From positions 1 through 31,871 of the forward strand of contig JAQTPV010000004.1 of NCBI GenBank assembly GCA_028712605.1: a DNA stretch of 31,871 bases, read 5' to 3'. This DNA is from Minisyncoccota bacterium (GTDB taxonomy: Bacteria > Patescibacteriota > Minisyncoccia > Minisyncoccales > CG1-02-41-26). The position numbers were made by a program, and so were the translations under genes. Under the pieces are notes generated by a model, which was given only the letters and a program-made list of their open reading frames with translations, made no database searches and had not been told where the DNA came from. Positions 1 to 7,675 of this stretch are shown here, piece after piece; positions within the stretch are counted from its first letter, which is position 1, and the number at the start of each line of letters is the position of its first letter.

Positions 1-624
1 AAAAAATTATTTCTAACTTCATCATTCTGGAATGTGGTTAATGAGTTCATCGCATTTTTGGAGAAAGATCCAAAAGGTTTAACTGTTGGCTTTGTGCCAA
101 CAGCCGCCGATCCTTATAATGATAAATGGTTTGTTGAAGCAGATAAAAAAGCCTTGGTAGATATTGGACTCAAAGTTAAAGAGATAGATATCAAAAACAA
201 AACCGAAAATGAATTAAGGGAAGAATTTAAAGGAGCAGACACAATTTTTGTTGCTGGCGGTAATACTTTTTATTTACTAAGAGAGACTAGAAAAAGCGGT
301 TTTGATAAAATTGCAAAAGAATTAATTGAACAAGGCGTTGTTTATGTTGGTTCAAGCGCTGGAGCTTACCTCGTTTGCCCAACCATAGAGGCTTCCACGT
401 GGAAGCATCATAATAGCGACCATTTCAGCATAACTGATTTTACCGCTTTAAATTTAGTGCCGTTTTTAATTACCGCCCATTTTAAGCCAGAGTATGCTGA
501 TATAATTAAAGAAGCCGCCTTAAATTGCAAATATCCAATTAAGATATTAACCGATCAGCAAGCTTTAGCTGTTGAGGATGAGAAGGTGGCTTTGGTAGGC
601 AATGGAGATGAGGTAAAATTATAA
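1..624 (+). CDS. Peptidase E-like (family S51) serine peptidase, 5' end cut by window
   Basis: Peptidase E (S51) enzymes are cytosolic class I glutamine amidotransferase-fold peptidases; characterised members cleave Asp-X dipeptides. The open frame runs from base 1, so the true start lies upstream. The first in-window candidate, GTG at 34, would remove the first beta strand (KKLFLTSS), so I treat the gene as partial. Visible are the early VGFVPTAADP segment, the AGGNTFYLL glycine turn, and the nucleophile elbow VGSSAGAY, whose serine is the expected catalytic residue. A His in ITAHFKPEY is a candidate triad member. It is the first of a series of plus-strand chromosomal genes, and a distant relative lies at 20815. 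Family call confident; substrate unknown. Confidence 0.85.
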   Translation, partial: KKLFLTSSFWNVVNEFIAFLEKDPKGLTVGFVPTAADPYNDKWFVEADKKALVDIGLKVKEIDIKNKTENELREEFKGADTIFVAGGNTFYLLRETRKSGFDKIAKELIEQGVVYVGSSAGAYLVCPTIEASTWKHHNSDHFSITDFTALNLVPFLITAHFKPEYADIIKEAALNCKYPIKILTDQQALAVEDEKVALVGNGDEVKL

Positions 625-660
625 CAAAAATTATGGAAAAAAGCGTTAATACAATTAATT

Positions 661-1416
661 ATGGCAAGGATAATAAGCTTCGCCACTGGTAATATATGGA
701 GTTGGGTTAAGTCTGGCGATAAGAACACTCTAATAAAATTTATTAAAAATCTTGAGGTGGATGGGGTAGAAATTACCTTTTCCTCCAAGGAGGAGCTTTA
801 TGCAACCAAGTTTTCGTCGGCCAATGAAAAATGGTTAAAGGGCCTTAAATATACAACTATTCATGCCCCTTTTAATCTGCTTCGCAATGCCAACGATGAC
901 AAGGAAGTTGTTAAACAGTTGGAGATTATTGCAGGCCTTTACCATAGATTAAACGCTAAAAACGTAATTATTCACCCTTTAGATTTACCTAGCCCTGAAA
1001 TACTGGCAAGATTTAAATTTAATGTTTCCACTGAAAACTTAACTAAAAAAGCTAGGGCTTTGGGGAATTCAGGCAAAAAGTTCCGTCTGTCGGTTGCAGC
1101 TCTTCAGAAAATACTTAAACGGTATCCAAAAATTGGTTTTTGCCTTGATGTTTCTCACGCTTATACTTGGTCAAAACAGGAAACAAGTAGGCTTGTTGAG
1201 GCTTTCTGCGGCAGAACAACCCAGATACATTTTAGCGGTACATATAGAAAGAAGGACCATCAATCGTTAAGAATTGTCAGCAAGGATTTTCTTGGTTCTA
1301 TTGAGCCAATATTCCAATTAAAAGTTCCCTTTGTGATTGAGGAGAATATGATTAAGCAGGCCCCCAAATTCTTAAAAGAAGAAGTCAGGTATATAAGGGA
1401 TACGTTTGGAGGCTAG
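661..1416 (+). CDS. Sugar phosphate isomerase/AP endonuclease-like TIM-barrel protein
   Basis: This 251-residue protein resembles the xylose isomerase-like TIM barrel (AP endonuclease 2) superfamily, whose members act on sugars or on abasic DNA through divalent metals. Supporting segments are DGVEITFSS near residue 35, YTTIHAPFNLL near 64, NVIIHPLDLPSP near 100, GFCLDVSHAYTW near 161, TQIHFSGTY near 190 and VIEENM near 225. The His, Asp and Glu residues ending these strands are positioned as metal ligands. The start has no SD sequence, like most chromosomal genes here. It lies 36 bases after the peptidase gene on the same strand. I cannot choose between an isomerase and an endonuclease-IV-type role. 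Confidence 0.7.
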   Translation: MARIISFATGNIWSWVKSGDKNTLIKFIKNLEVDGVEITFSSKEELYATKFSSANEKWLKGLKYTTIHAPFNLLRNANDDKEVVKQLEIIAGLYHRLNAKNVIIHPLDLPSPEILARFKFNVSTENLTKKARALGNSGKKFRLSVAALQKILKRYPKIGFCLDVSHAYTWSKQETSRLVEAFCGRTTQIHFSGTYRKKDHQSLRIVSKDFLGSIEPIFQLKVPFVIEENMIKQAPKFLKEEVRYIRDTFGG

Positions 1417-1451
1417 AATTTTTTGAGCCCTATTTTACTACTTTGTTTTTT

Positions 1452-2000
1452 ATGCGTAAAATTGCCAGATTACTATTAACCGTAGAAAGTATTTGGGCGT
1501 TTGGCTCCGGACTTTTCTTACCCATCTTTGCTATATTCAGCCAGCAAGTTGGCGGCAGTATACTTGATGCTGGTATAGCGGCGGCCATTTTTCTATTTGC
1601 CACTTCTGTTTTAGAATGGCCGGTGGGAAAGTTACTTGATAAATATAGAGAAAAGTGGTTTATTGTGTTAGACTATTTCTTAGAGGCTTTAGTGTTCATT
1701 GGTTACATTTTTGTGGCTAATAAATGGCAGCTGTTCGGCTTGCAGGTAATGCTGGGCATAGCTAATGCCGTCGGCAACCCATCTTGGGAATCATTGTACG
1801 ATCGCCACACGCCAGCTAAAGGCTCTGGCAGCTCCTGGGCTTCCAGTTATTTTTATAGCGGTTGTTTTACTGCGCTTGGCATCCTCCTTGGAACTTAACT
1901 AATTGACCGGTTTGGCTTTAAGGTGGTATTCATTATGGGCAGTGTTTTTTCTGCAACCGCTGGCATCGTTGCTTTAGTATCAATCAAAAATAAAGATTAA
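1452..2000 (+). pseudogene. Half-length MFS-type membrane protein interrupted by an in-frame TAA
   Basis: From ATG 1452 the frame codes about five hydrophobic segments and ends ILLGT at TAA 1896-1898. The same frame continues without a break as LIDRFGFKVVFIMGSVFSAT to a second TAA at 1998-2000. The DRFGFKVVFIMG segment and last helix are what a half-size (~185 residue) MFS protein would have after the glycine-rich turn, so the gene looks whole except for one stop. A single change such as TTA to TAA would explain it. It could be a recent nonsense mutation, a strain variant or a sequencing error. TAA recoding is not supported, since other genes here end in TAA. Confidence 0.7.
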
Positions 2001-2003
2001 ATT

Positions 2004-2537
2004 ATGTTAATAGGAATTATTGCAGACACCCATGATAACGCCATTAATTTGTTGAAAGCAATTAAGGCCTTTAACCAAAGAGGGGTGGGTTTGGTTATTC
2101 ATTGCGGTGATTGGGTTTCTCCTTTTATGGCTGACTTTTGCTGCGAATTAAAAGCAAAGATAATATCTGTTTGGGGCAATAATGAAGGCGATGCATATCG
2201 TTTTTTAACCAGGCAGCAAAAAAAGAAATGGAATATAGATTTTCAGAATGCGGCGGCGGAATTGGAGATTGAGGGGAGAAAGTTAATTGCTTACCACGGC
2301 GACTCAAAGCCTCTTTTGAATGCCTTAATTGACTCCCAAAAGTACGATGCTGTTTTTTCGGGGCATACGCATGCTTCATTGATTGAAACTAAGGGAAAAA
2401 CCCTGCACGTTAACCCTGGGTCAACCAGTGGGCTATGTGAATCAGCAATCGTGGGTGAAATTACCGTGGCGGTTTATGATACAGAGTTCAATAAAGCGGA
2501 GATTATTGTTTTAAATGTAGGTGAGGGATCGAGTTAA
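2004..2537 (+). CDS. YfcE/MJ0936-type metallophosphoesterase
   Basis: A 177-residue calcineurin-like phosphoesterase of the short YfcE/MJ0936 type, cytosolic phosphodiesterases with a two-metal site. The full metal set is visible: D8 and H10 (ADTHDN), D36 (HCGDW), N59 (GNNE), H98 (YHGD), H121 and H123 (SGHTH). HVNPGSTSG near residue 134 is the usual C-terminal motif. Length is normal for the family. The ATG follows the broken MFS gene by three bases with no SD, so the two were probably one transcript. The physiological substrate cannot be read from sequence. Confidence 0.88.
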   Translation: MLIGIIADTHDNAINLLKAIKAFNQRGVGLVIHCGDWVSPFMADFCCELKAKIISVWGNNEGDAYRFLTRQQKKKWNIDFQNAAAELEIEGRKLIAYHGDSKPLLNALIDSQKYDAVFSGHTHASLIETKGKTLHVNPGSTSGLCESAIVGEITVAVYDTEFNKAEIIVLNVGEGSS

Positions 2538-2566
2538 GACAGGATTAGGCTATTCGCAAATAAAAT

Positions 2567-2595
2567 TTGACACTATGCTTGAGTAGTGTTATTTT
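2567..2595 (+). promoter_or_regulatory. Sigma-70 type promoter for the 2672 gene
   Basis: TTGACA at 2567-2572, a 17-base spacer, and TATTTT at 2590-2595. It lies in the gap after the phosphoesterase gene and gives a leader of about 70 bases ending in a strong SD. A perfect -35 with ideal spacing is rare in the rest of the window. Confidence 0.7.
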
Positions 2596-2671
2596 TAATT
2601 TAGACATACATTTTATTTTTCTTGCGATCAATAAAGTACAAAACTGTATCATCATATAGGAGGGTCAGGAT

Positions 2672-3055
2672 ATGTACTCATTAATTCTAACGGGGAAGTG
2701 GTTGGGCTTAGCGGTGAGTCTGTTGTTAGTAATCTGGGCTTTCTGCTGGGTTAAGAGGCCGTCACAGAAATCAATGATGTCCCGCTTTCTATTTATCCGG
2801 GTAGCCTTGGTAGTTTCTGCTAGCATAATGTTTATGGCATTCATTGGCTGCTGGGTGGAGATTCAGTGGTTTAAACAGTTTGCCTATGTGACTTATGCAG
2901 TTTCCGGGACTCTTGTGTGTTTCGGTATTCCCTGGATTGTCCGGTGGATTTATAAGTGGGAACTGGTAGGGTCGGTAAAATTTGTGGCCCGATTAGTAGG
3001 AATATTGCTGATAATACCGCCAGGGCAGTTTTTAATAAAACTGCTAGGGCTATAG
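2672..3055 (+). CDS. Small integral membrane protein, four helices, unknown function
   Basis: A 127-residue protein made mostly of hydrophobic stretches near residues 8-28, 40-62, 68-90 and 104-124, separated by short basic loops (KRPSQK, RWIYKW), so it should sit in the cytoplasmic membrane. I recognise no family. The start is secure: AGGAGGG lies just upstream of ATG 2672. It has its own consensus promoter (2567-2595) and a terminator (3121-3149), so it is a single-gene transcription unit. This contrasts with the SD-less neighbours and may mean strong or separately controlled expression. Confidence 0.7.
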   Translation: MYSLILTGKWLGLAVSLLLVIWAFCWVKRPSQKSMMSRFLFIRVALVVSASIMFMAFIGCWVEIQWFKQFAYVTYAVSGTLVCFGIPWIVRWIYKWELVGSVKFVARLVGILLIIPPGQFLIKLLGL

Positions 3056-3120
3056 AGCCCCTTTTAGGTATCGTATTATTTCTGCGGGCAGCAAGAAAGG
3101 CGTTCATTTGTTAGTTATTT

Positions 3121-3149
3121 GCGGGAATTCCGTTCCCGCATCTTTTAAT
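3121..3149 (+). terminator. Rho-independent terminator after the 2672 gene
   Basis: GCGGGAA (3121-3127) pairs with TTCCCGC (3133-3139) around a 5-base loop, followed by ATCTTTTAATTT. A weaker hairpin (GGGCT/AGCCC then CTTTT) overlaps the stop codon of the 2672 gene at about 3047-3064. Confidence 0.7.
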
Positions 3150-3181
3150 TTACAAAGTAAAGTACTATATTATTAGTAAAT

Positions 3182-3880
3182 ATGGGGAATGGTTATTTTC
3201 ATTTACAAAAGCAGGTGGTTGAAGAATTTGAGCAATCCTTGCAAGGAGGGGCTAATAAGTCTTCTATAGTAGGGGTGCAAAAAGATTATGCCAATGATAG
3301 TCAGATGTGCTTATCGTCAATATCTTTCGTACCCAAAGACCTGGCGGCTGAAGTGACTACTAAGATTATGAAGCCACTTCAGGCTATAGAGCCGGATTTC
3401 TATTATTATCCAGTTCATTCTCTTCATTTAAGCATAAAGAATATTCGTACTATTCATCATCCGCCTTTGTTCACGGAAGAGGATATAAAAAAGGTAGCTA
3501 AGTTATTTGGGGAGACAATTCCTCAATTTCCCTCTTTGCATTTTGAGATTGAGGATATAATAAAAATGCCAACGAGTGTACTTGTTATAGCTTACGCTGA
3601 AGAAAATTTTAAAAAACTATTTTTAGCCTTAGATAACGGGTTAAAAGAGATTGGCGTTCCAGACGATAAAAGATATTTTTCTGATTCTGTGGTTTGGGGC
3701 AGTATAACCTTGTGCCGTTTTACCAGTCAGCCCAAGTCAGAATTTATTGATAAGGTAAGGAGCATGAGGCACCTGAAATTTGGCGAGATGGTTGTCAGCG
3801 ATATAAAGTTAGTTGTCTGCAATGCGGTTTGTCATGAGAGTTCGCGCCAAATTATTGCTGATTTTCACTTACAAGTTTAA
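3182..3880 (+). CDS. 2H phosphoesterase (2'-5' RNA ligase-like) protein with altered second motif
   Basis: A 232-residue protein resembling the 2H phosphoesterase (LigT-like) fold. The first H-x-S/T motif is visible as HSLHLSIKNI near residue 80. The second repeat occurs at the expected place as VVWGSITLCRF, but Ser stands where the second catalytic His should be, so the enzyme may be inactive, use a different residue, or only bind RNA or nucleotide. The ATG comes right after an AT-rich stretch with no SD, and transcription may start very near it. It is followed 9 bases later by the 57-residue gene. Fold call moderate; activity doubtful. Confidence 0.6.
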   Translation: MGNGYFHLQKQVVEEFEQSLQGGANKSSIVGVQKDYANDSQMCLSSISFVPKDLAAEVTTKIMKPLQAIEPDFYYYPVHSLHLSIKNIRTIHHPPLFTEEDIKKVAKLFGETIPQFPSLHFEIEDIIKMPTSVLVIAYAEENFKKLFLALDNGLKEIGVPDDKRYFSDSVVWGSITLCRFTSQPKSEFIDKVRSMRHLKFGEMVVSDIKLVVCNAVCHESSRQIIADFHLQV

Positions 3881-3889
3881 ATAAAATAT

Positions 3890-4063
3890 ATGGCCACGAA
3901 TAAGCCATTAGGCGATAACGCCAGAAAAGGTCCGGTGAAAGACCGTTCGCAGTTGCATCAACGGAAAATAGAGCGGTTTATAAAGCGCGACAAAACCACC
4001 GGGCAGTTTTTAGACGTTAAGGCCGATGCTAAAAAATTTAAAGGTGTGGTCAAAGAAAAATAG
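3890..4063 (+). CDS. Small basic conserved hypothetical protein (57 aa)
   Basis: A 57-residue frame from ATG 3890 to TAG 4061-4063. It is very basic and glycine-poor, with recognisable segments NKPLGDNARKGPVKDRSQ, FIKRDKTTGQFLDVK and FKGVVKEK. From memory, proteins of this pattern (a PLGDNARKG start, KRD.TTGxF..VK middle, F-K-G-V end) recur as small hypotheticals in Patescibacteria and other bacteria; no function is known to me. It lies 9 bases after the 2H gene with no SD and probably shares its transcript. The high Lys/Arg content fits a nucleic-acid-binding or ribosome-associated role, which is only inference. Confidence 0.75.
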   Translation: MATNKPLGDNARKGPVKDRSQLHQRKIERFIKRDKTTGQFLDVKADAKKFKGVVKEK

Positions 4064-4133
4064 GTTAGTTGGTAAGGGGATTAAATGTTTTAAAATCCAA
4101 ATCTGGGCGTATTTTATTTTTTAATAAAAAAGT

Positions 4134-4550
4134 ATGAAAATCTATTTCGCAGGTTCAATCAGGGCTGGCCGAGAGGATTGGGAAATTTATTCTGAAATCA
4201 TCAAAGAGCTTCAAAATTACGGCCATGTTTTAACTGAACATATTGGCCAAAAAGAGCTTTCTGATAAAGGCGAAAGCTTGCCATTTGAGCAGATTTATCA
4301 AAGAGATATGAAATGGCTCAAAGAAGCCGATGTAATGGTGGCTGAAATAACTACTCCGAGCTTGGGTGTTGGCTATGAAATCGGCGTAGCCGAGGGTTTA
4401 GGTAAGCGAATTCTGTGTTTGTATCGCGAGGTCCCCGATAAAAGGGTTTCAGGTATGATTTTAGGTAATTCCCGCCTAACCATTAAAGTTTACACGGACC
4501 ATAAAAGTCTCCAGGACATTCTTAAGGAGTTTTTTATTCAGAGCGCTTAA
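4134..4550 (+). CDS. Nucleoside 2-deoxyribosyltransferase / DNPH1-like N-glycosidase
   Basis: A 138-residue cytosolic protein with the nucleoside 2-deoxyribosyltransferase fold, whose members break or exchange the N-glycosidic bond of deoxynucleosides or deoxynucleotides. The start MKIYFAGSIRAGRED is the nucleotide-binding loop. ADVMVAEITTPSLGVGYEIGVA carries the conserved Asp and the catalytic Glu (E82) before the helix that follows. Length fits the short hydrolase (DNPH1) branch better than classic transferases. A terminator follows directly, so transcription ends here. Nucleotide salvage or house-cleaning is the likely role; the exact base is unknown. Confidence 0.8.
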   Translation: MKIYFAGSIRAGREDWEIYSEIIKELQNYGHVLTEHIGQKELSDKGESLPFEQIYQRDMKWLKEADVMVAEITTPSLGVGYEIGVAEGLGKRILCLYREVPDKRVSGMILGNSRLTIKVYTDHKSLQDILKEFFIQSA

Positions 4551-4552
4551 CC

Positions 4553-4575
4553 CCCGCCCTTAGGACGGGTTTTTC
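4553..4575 (+). terminator. Rho-independent terminator
   Basis: CCCGCCC (4553-4559) and GGACGGG (4563-4569) pair with one C-A mismatch around a TTA loop, followed by TTTTT (4570-4574). It lies just after the deoxyribosyltransferase-like gene. Confidence 0.8.
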
Positions 4576-4618
4576 ATTATTGTGCTTTTGTTTTGAGTAT
4601 TGTACGATATTGTAAACC

Positions 4619-5023
4619 ATGCGGATGTATATCACTTTATCTTTTAAGGGTTTCGGGCAGAATAGGGACGCAGTAGAGCAATTATGTTCTTTAGTTCAGA
4701 GAGCTGGCTGGGAGGACTTTTGTTTTTTAAGAGATGCAGAAAATTATCAAAAAACATTTGATAGTCCGCAGGCGCTAATGAGCCGTAGCAGGGAGGAAAT
4801 TACAAAATCAGATGCCTTATTACTTGATATGACGGAAGGGCCTACTGGCCGGGCCATAGAAGCTGGTATTGCTTATGCTTTAGGTAAGAAGGTGATTGTG
4901 ATTATGAAAAATGGCACCGTTATTAAAGATACAGTTCGCGGTATTGCCGATGCTGTGGTGGAATATAATTTTATTGAAGATATTATTTCTCCGTTGAATA
5001 AATTATTAAAGCAGTGGGCATAA
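4619..5023 (+). CDS. Second nucleoside deoxyribosyltransferase-fold protein
   Basis: A 134-residue protein with the same overall plan as its upstream neighbour: a beta start (MYITLSFKGFGQ), a central SDALLLDMTEGPTGRAIEAGIAYALGKK with Asp and a candidate catalytic Glu (E81), then a strand VIVIMKNG. The N-terminal loop differs from the upstream gene, so this is a diverged relative rather than a tandem copy. The stop TAA lies one base before the ATG of the HAD gene, so the two are almost certainly translationally coupled. A nucleotide-hydrolase role is inferred from the fold; the substrate is unknown. Confidence 0.65.
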   Translation: MRMYITLSFKGFGQNRDAVEQLCSLVQRAGWEDFCFLRDAENYQKTFDSPQALMSRSREEITKSDALLLDMTEGPTGRAIEAGIAYALGKKVIVIMKNGTVIKDTVRGIADAVVEYNFIEDIISPLNKLLKQWA

Positions 5024-5024
5024 T

Positions 5025-5894
5025 ATGATTAAAGCCCTCATTTTAGATGTTGATGGTGTTTTGGTGGGGAGTCAGGAGGGAGTTAATTTTCCTGATCCGC
5101 ACCCGCAAGTAATTGAGGCCTTGAAACAAATTAGGGCCAAAGGTGTTTTTATTAGCTTGTGCACTGGCAAGCCATATTTTGCCATAGAAAAAATTATCCG
5201 TGATGCCTATTTAAATAATATCCACATCACAGAGGGAGGAGCGGTTATTACTAATCCCATAGATCAGGTGGTGGATAAGGCCTATATGCTTGATAGCCAT
5301 TTGGCTTCCCAACTGATCAGGGCTTTCTTGGATAACAATGTTTACACGGAGTTCTATAATGGTGATGCCTATATGATTCAGAGAGATCGGAACGATCCGT
5401 CAATTGCTGAAAGGCATTTTAAAATTCTTCAAAAAGAACCAACCCAAGTAGATTCTTTAGAGAAGGCAGTGCTGGAATTTAGCACTCCCAAAGTTATGCC
5501 TATCGCAAGAGATGAAACAGAAAGGGCTAAAATTGAAAGTGTTTTTACGCCTTTTAGCGATAAGCTTTCTTTAAAGTGGGCCATTCATCCAACTGCCTTA
5601 CCTTTAGAATTTGGTATTATTACCAATAAAGGTATTTCCAAGCATCGGGCCGCCATAGATATTTCGGAAAGTTTGGGGGTATCGCTGAAAAATATTTTAG
5701 GGGTTGGGGATACTCTGATGGATTGGGATTTTATTGAAATCTGTGGCTATGGGGCGGCCATGGGCAACGCCAGCGACGAGTTAAAAAATTTAGTTTCAAC
5801 TAAAAGCGCTGAATATTCTTATATCGGGCCAGACGTTGACGAAAACGGCATTTTAGATATTTTGAGACACTTTGGTCTTTTGGGAGAGGGTTAA
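5025..5894 (+). CDS. HAD-superfamily phosphatase (Cof/type IIB-like)
   Basis: A 289-residue haloacid dehalogenase hydrolase. Motif I is LDVDGVLV with nucleophile D8 and general acid D10; motif II is SLCTGKPY near residue 47; the motif III lysine lies in NKGISKHRA near 205; motif IV is GVGDTLMDWDF near 229. The inserted cap and the late GDxxMD motif fit type IIB (Cof-like) sugar or cofactor phosphatases. It starts one base after the upstream stop, so it is coupled to the deoxyribosyltransferase-like gene, which suggests a shared role in nucleotide or sugar-phosphate turnover. Confidence 0.85.
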   Translation: MIKALILDVDGVLVGSQEGVNFPDPHPQVIEALKQIRAKGVFISLCTGKPYFAIEKIIRDAYLNNIHITEGGAVITNPIDQVVDKAYMLDSHLASQLIRAFLDNNVYTEFYNGDAYMIQRDRNDPSIAERHFKILQKEPTQVDSLEKAVLEFSTPKVMPIARDETERAKIESVFTPFSDKLSLKWAIHPTALPLEFGIITNKGISKHRAAIDISESLGVSLKNILGVGDTLMDWDFIEICGYGAAMGNASDELKNLVSTKSAEYSYIGPDVDENGILDILRHFGLLGEG

Positions 5895-5899
5895 TCAAT

Positions 5900-5928
5900 T
5901 TGACGACTTGGGCTTTTTGTATTATTGT
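5900..5928 (+). promoter_or_regulatory. Promoter of tRNA-Ser
   Basis: TTGACG at 5900-5905, a 17-base spacer, TATTGT at 5923-5928, seven bases before the mature tRNA 5' end at 5935. The near-consensus boxes and short leader fit a tRNA gene. Confidence 0.65.
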
Positions 5929-5934
5929 AAGTTT

Positions 5935-6022
5935 GGAGAGGTGCTCCGAATGGTAAGGAACTGGTTTTGAAAACCAGCGCCCCGTAAGGGGCTTGCGAGT
6001 TCGAGTCTCGCCCTCTCCGCCA
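5935..6022 (+). tRNA. tRNA-Ser (anticodon TGA)
   Basis: A complete type II tRNA with a long variable arm. The acceptor stem GGAGAGG pairs with CCTCTCC, discriminator G, and CCA is encoded at 6020-6022. The anticodon stem CTGGT/ACCAG holds the loop TTTGAAA, giving anticodon TGA, which reads UCA-type serine codons. The variable arm forms GCCCC/GGGGC, and the T arm has GTTCGAGTC. A promoter lies just upstream. Confidence 0.95.
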
Positions 6023-6027
6023 ATGAC

Positions 6028-6630
6028 ATGGATAAAAAGGCGCAAACTATTAAAAGTTATAATGACAACGCTCAATCATTCGCGAAAAAATTTGATGCCT
6101 TAGGGTCCAGAGCGGATCGTGGCATTAAAGAGGCATTTGCGTTAGTTAATAGGCTAAACCCTAATGTTTTGGAGATTGGATGCGGGAACGGTAGAGACGC
6201 AGAGGAGATTATTAAATATACCAATGATTACCTTGGCATAGATATTTCAGAGAAACTTATAGAGCTCGCGCGGCAAAAAGTGCCTCGAGCTCGGTTTGAG
6301 GTTGCAGATATTGAAAGGTATACCTTTCCGGAGAAACTGGATATCATATTCGCATTTGCTTCTCTCATCCACGCATCAAAAGAAGGTTTGCAGAGAATAT
6401 TAAAGCAGTTGTTTGGAGCCCTCAATAGTGGTGGGGTAATCTATTTATCAATGAAATATGGGGATGTTTACGACGAAGTCACCAAAGAAGATGAGCTTGG
6501 AGTACGCACCCATTACCTTTATTCAATAGAAGATATTAAAGAACTAACGCAAGATTTCATTGTCGTTAAGAGCGCATTAGAGGATAGGGGAGGGCGATTG
6601 TGGGTAGAAGTGATGCTTCAGAAGAAATAA
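6028..6630 (+). CDS. Class I SAM-dependent methyltransferase
   Basis: A 200-residue small-molecule-type methyltransferase. SAM-binding motif I is NVLEIGCGNGRDAEEI near residue 46, the acidic residue after strand 2 is in YLGIDISEK near 70, motif II is EVADIERYTF near 91, and the motif post-II region is LDIIFAFASLIHASKE. No target-recognition domain is visible, so substrate is unknown. The ATG lies five bases after the encoded CCA of tRNA-Ser, so the gene is probably read from the tRNA promoter or by read-through. No SD. Confidence 0.85.
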   Translation: MDKKAQTIKSYNDNAQSFAKKFDALGSRADRGIKEAFALVNRLNPNVLEIGCGNGRDAEEIIKYTNDYLGIDISEKLIELARQKVPRARFEVADIERYTFPEKLDIIFAFASLIHASKEGLQRILKQLFGALNSGGVIYLSMKYGDVYDEVTKEDELGVRTHYLYSIEDIKELTQDFIVVKSALEDRGGRLWVEVMLQKK

Positions 6631-6639
6631 TTGTAATTT

Positions 6640-7662
6640 ATGCCGTTATCCCCAGAAGAGGAAAAAATATTAAAATCAATCAGGGTGGCTTCTGAAAATG
6701 ATCCCAAGAAGCCAGAGTTTCCACCAAACAATCCTAAATTTCCAGCAACTCCAACCTATCAGATTCAAGTGCCTGGATTTTCCGATGTTTGGCTAAAGGA
6801 TGAAAGTAAAAACCCCACAGGAACCCACAAGGATAGAATGGCGTGGGAAATAGTAGTGACCTACCGAGATTTTTTGTTGTCTAAGAAAAGGGGGCAGATT
6901 GAAGGCCCCTTGCCAGCAATGTCAATCATCTCTTCCGGGTCAGCTGCAATTGCTATTCAAACTCAACTCAAAAAATATAGACTCCCTAATTTAAAAGTTT
7001 TGGTTGATAACGATTTAAATTCAGAAATCTCTGGTTATTTGGAAAGAATAGAGTGTGAAGTCTATAAGACAGATTTGGGCAAAAAGCCATTTCCTTGGAA
7101 AGAGATTTTAACTTTAACCAATAATCCAGAAGGTTTTGACATAACTTCAAATGAGGCCCTTGACCCAACTGCTCGTTTTTATGATTGGTTAAGCTATGAA
7201 ATTATCAATAGATCTCCAGACTATTGTTTTATACCATTTGGCACAGGCAATTTATATGAGAATGTCCTTAATATAAACAAAAAAGAAGTAACGACAGAGA
7301 ATCATGACCCAAGATTTAGCGGGAATATTGAAAAATTAAGGAATTGCAATTTTTTAGGTGCCACCACCAATAATCCAAAGTCCAAAGCTGAAAAATTATA
7401 TTCTCCGCATTTGCCTTTCGTTCATTACGATGAGCAGTGGATAAGATTATATAAACAAGCCGGATATTGTGGTTCAGCCTCAAATGTCTATTTGATAGAG
7501 GAAAAATATTTAGATGAAGCTTTAGATATAGCGAAAGGTCAAAATATTGATTGTGAGCCATCAGGGATTGCGGGCTTGGCGCTTATGCTCCAAATGAAGA
7601 ATGAATTGCCGAAAGATAAAAAAATGCTCATCGTGGATACTGGCAAGACGAAATTTCTATAA
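6640..7662 (+). CDS. PLP-dependent enzyme, tryptophan synthase beta/threonine synthase fold
   Basis: A 340-residue fold type II PLP enzyme. WLKDESKNPTGTHKDRMA holds the PLP lysine at K64. SIISSGSAAIAIQTQ near 95 replaces the usual substrate-binding SGN loop. FIPFGTGNLYE near 198 is a glycine-rich phosphate loop, and the C-terminal IVDTGKTKFL resembles the end of threonine synthase-like proteins. Threonine synthase, cysteine synthase and diaminopropionate ammonia-lyase all share this core, and I cannot assign one. It begins nine bases after the methyltransferase gene; no SD. Confidence 0.75.
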   Translation: MPLSPEEEKILKSIRVASENDPKKPEFPPNNPKFPATPTYQIQVPGFSDVWLKDESKNPTGTHKDRMAWEIVVTYRDFLLSKKRGQIEGPLPAMSIISSGSAAIAIQTQLKKYRLPNLKVLVDNDLNSEISGYLERIECEVYKTDLGKKPFPWKEILTLTNNPEGFDITSNEALDPTARFYDWLSYEIINRSPDYCFIPFGTGNLYENVLNINKKEVTTENHDPRFSGNIEKLRNCNFLGATTNNPKSKAEKLYSPHLPFVHYDEQWIRLYKQAGYCGSASNVYLIEEKYLDEALDIAKGQNIDCEPSGIAGLALMLQMKNELPKDKKMLIVDTGKTKFL

Positions 7663-7675
7663 ATAATTCAACTTT

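Noticed and set aside
1896..1898. TAA recoded as sense in the MFS gene, or an alternative genetic code
   Set aside because: Many secure genes here end in TAA, TGA or TAG; a simple nonsense change is enough.
5800..6075. Minus-strand frame of 91 codons with GEGETRTRKPLTG
   Set aside because: It is antisense to tRNA-Ser(TGA); the peptide is the known spurious translation of a tRNA-Ser complement.
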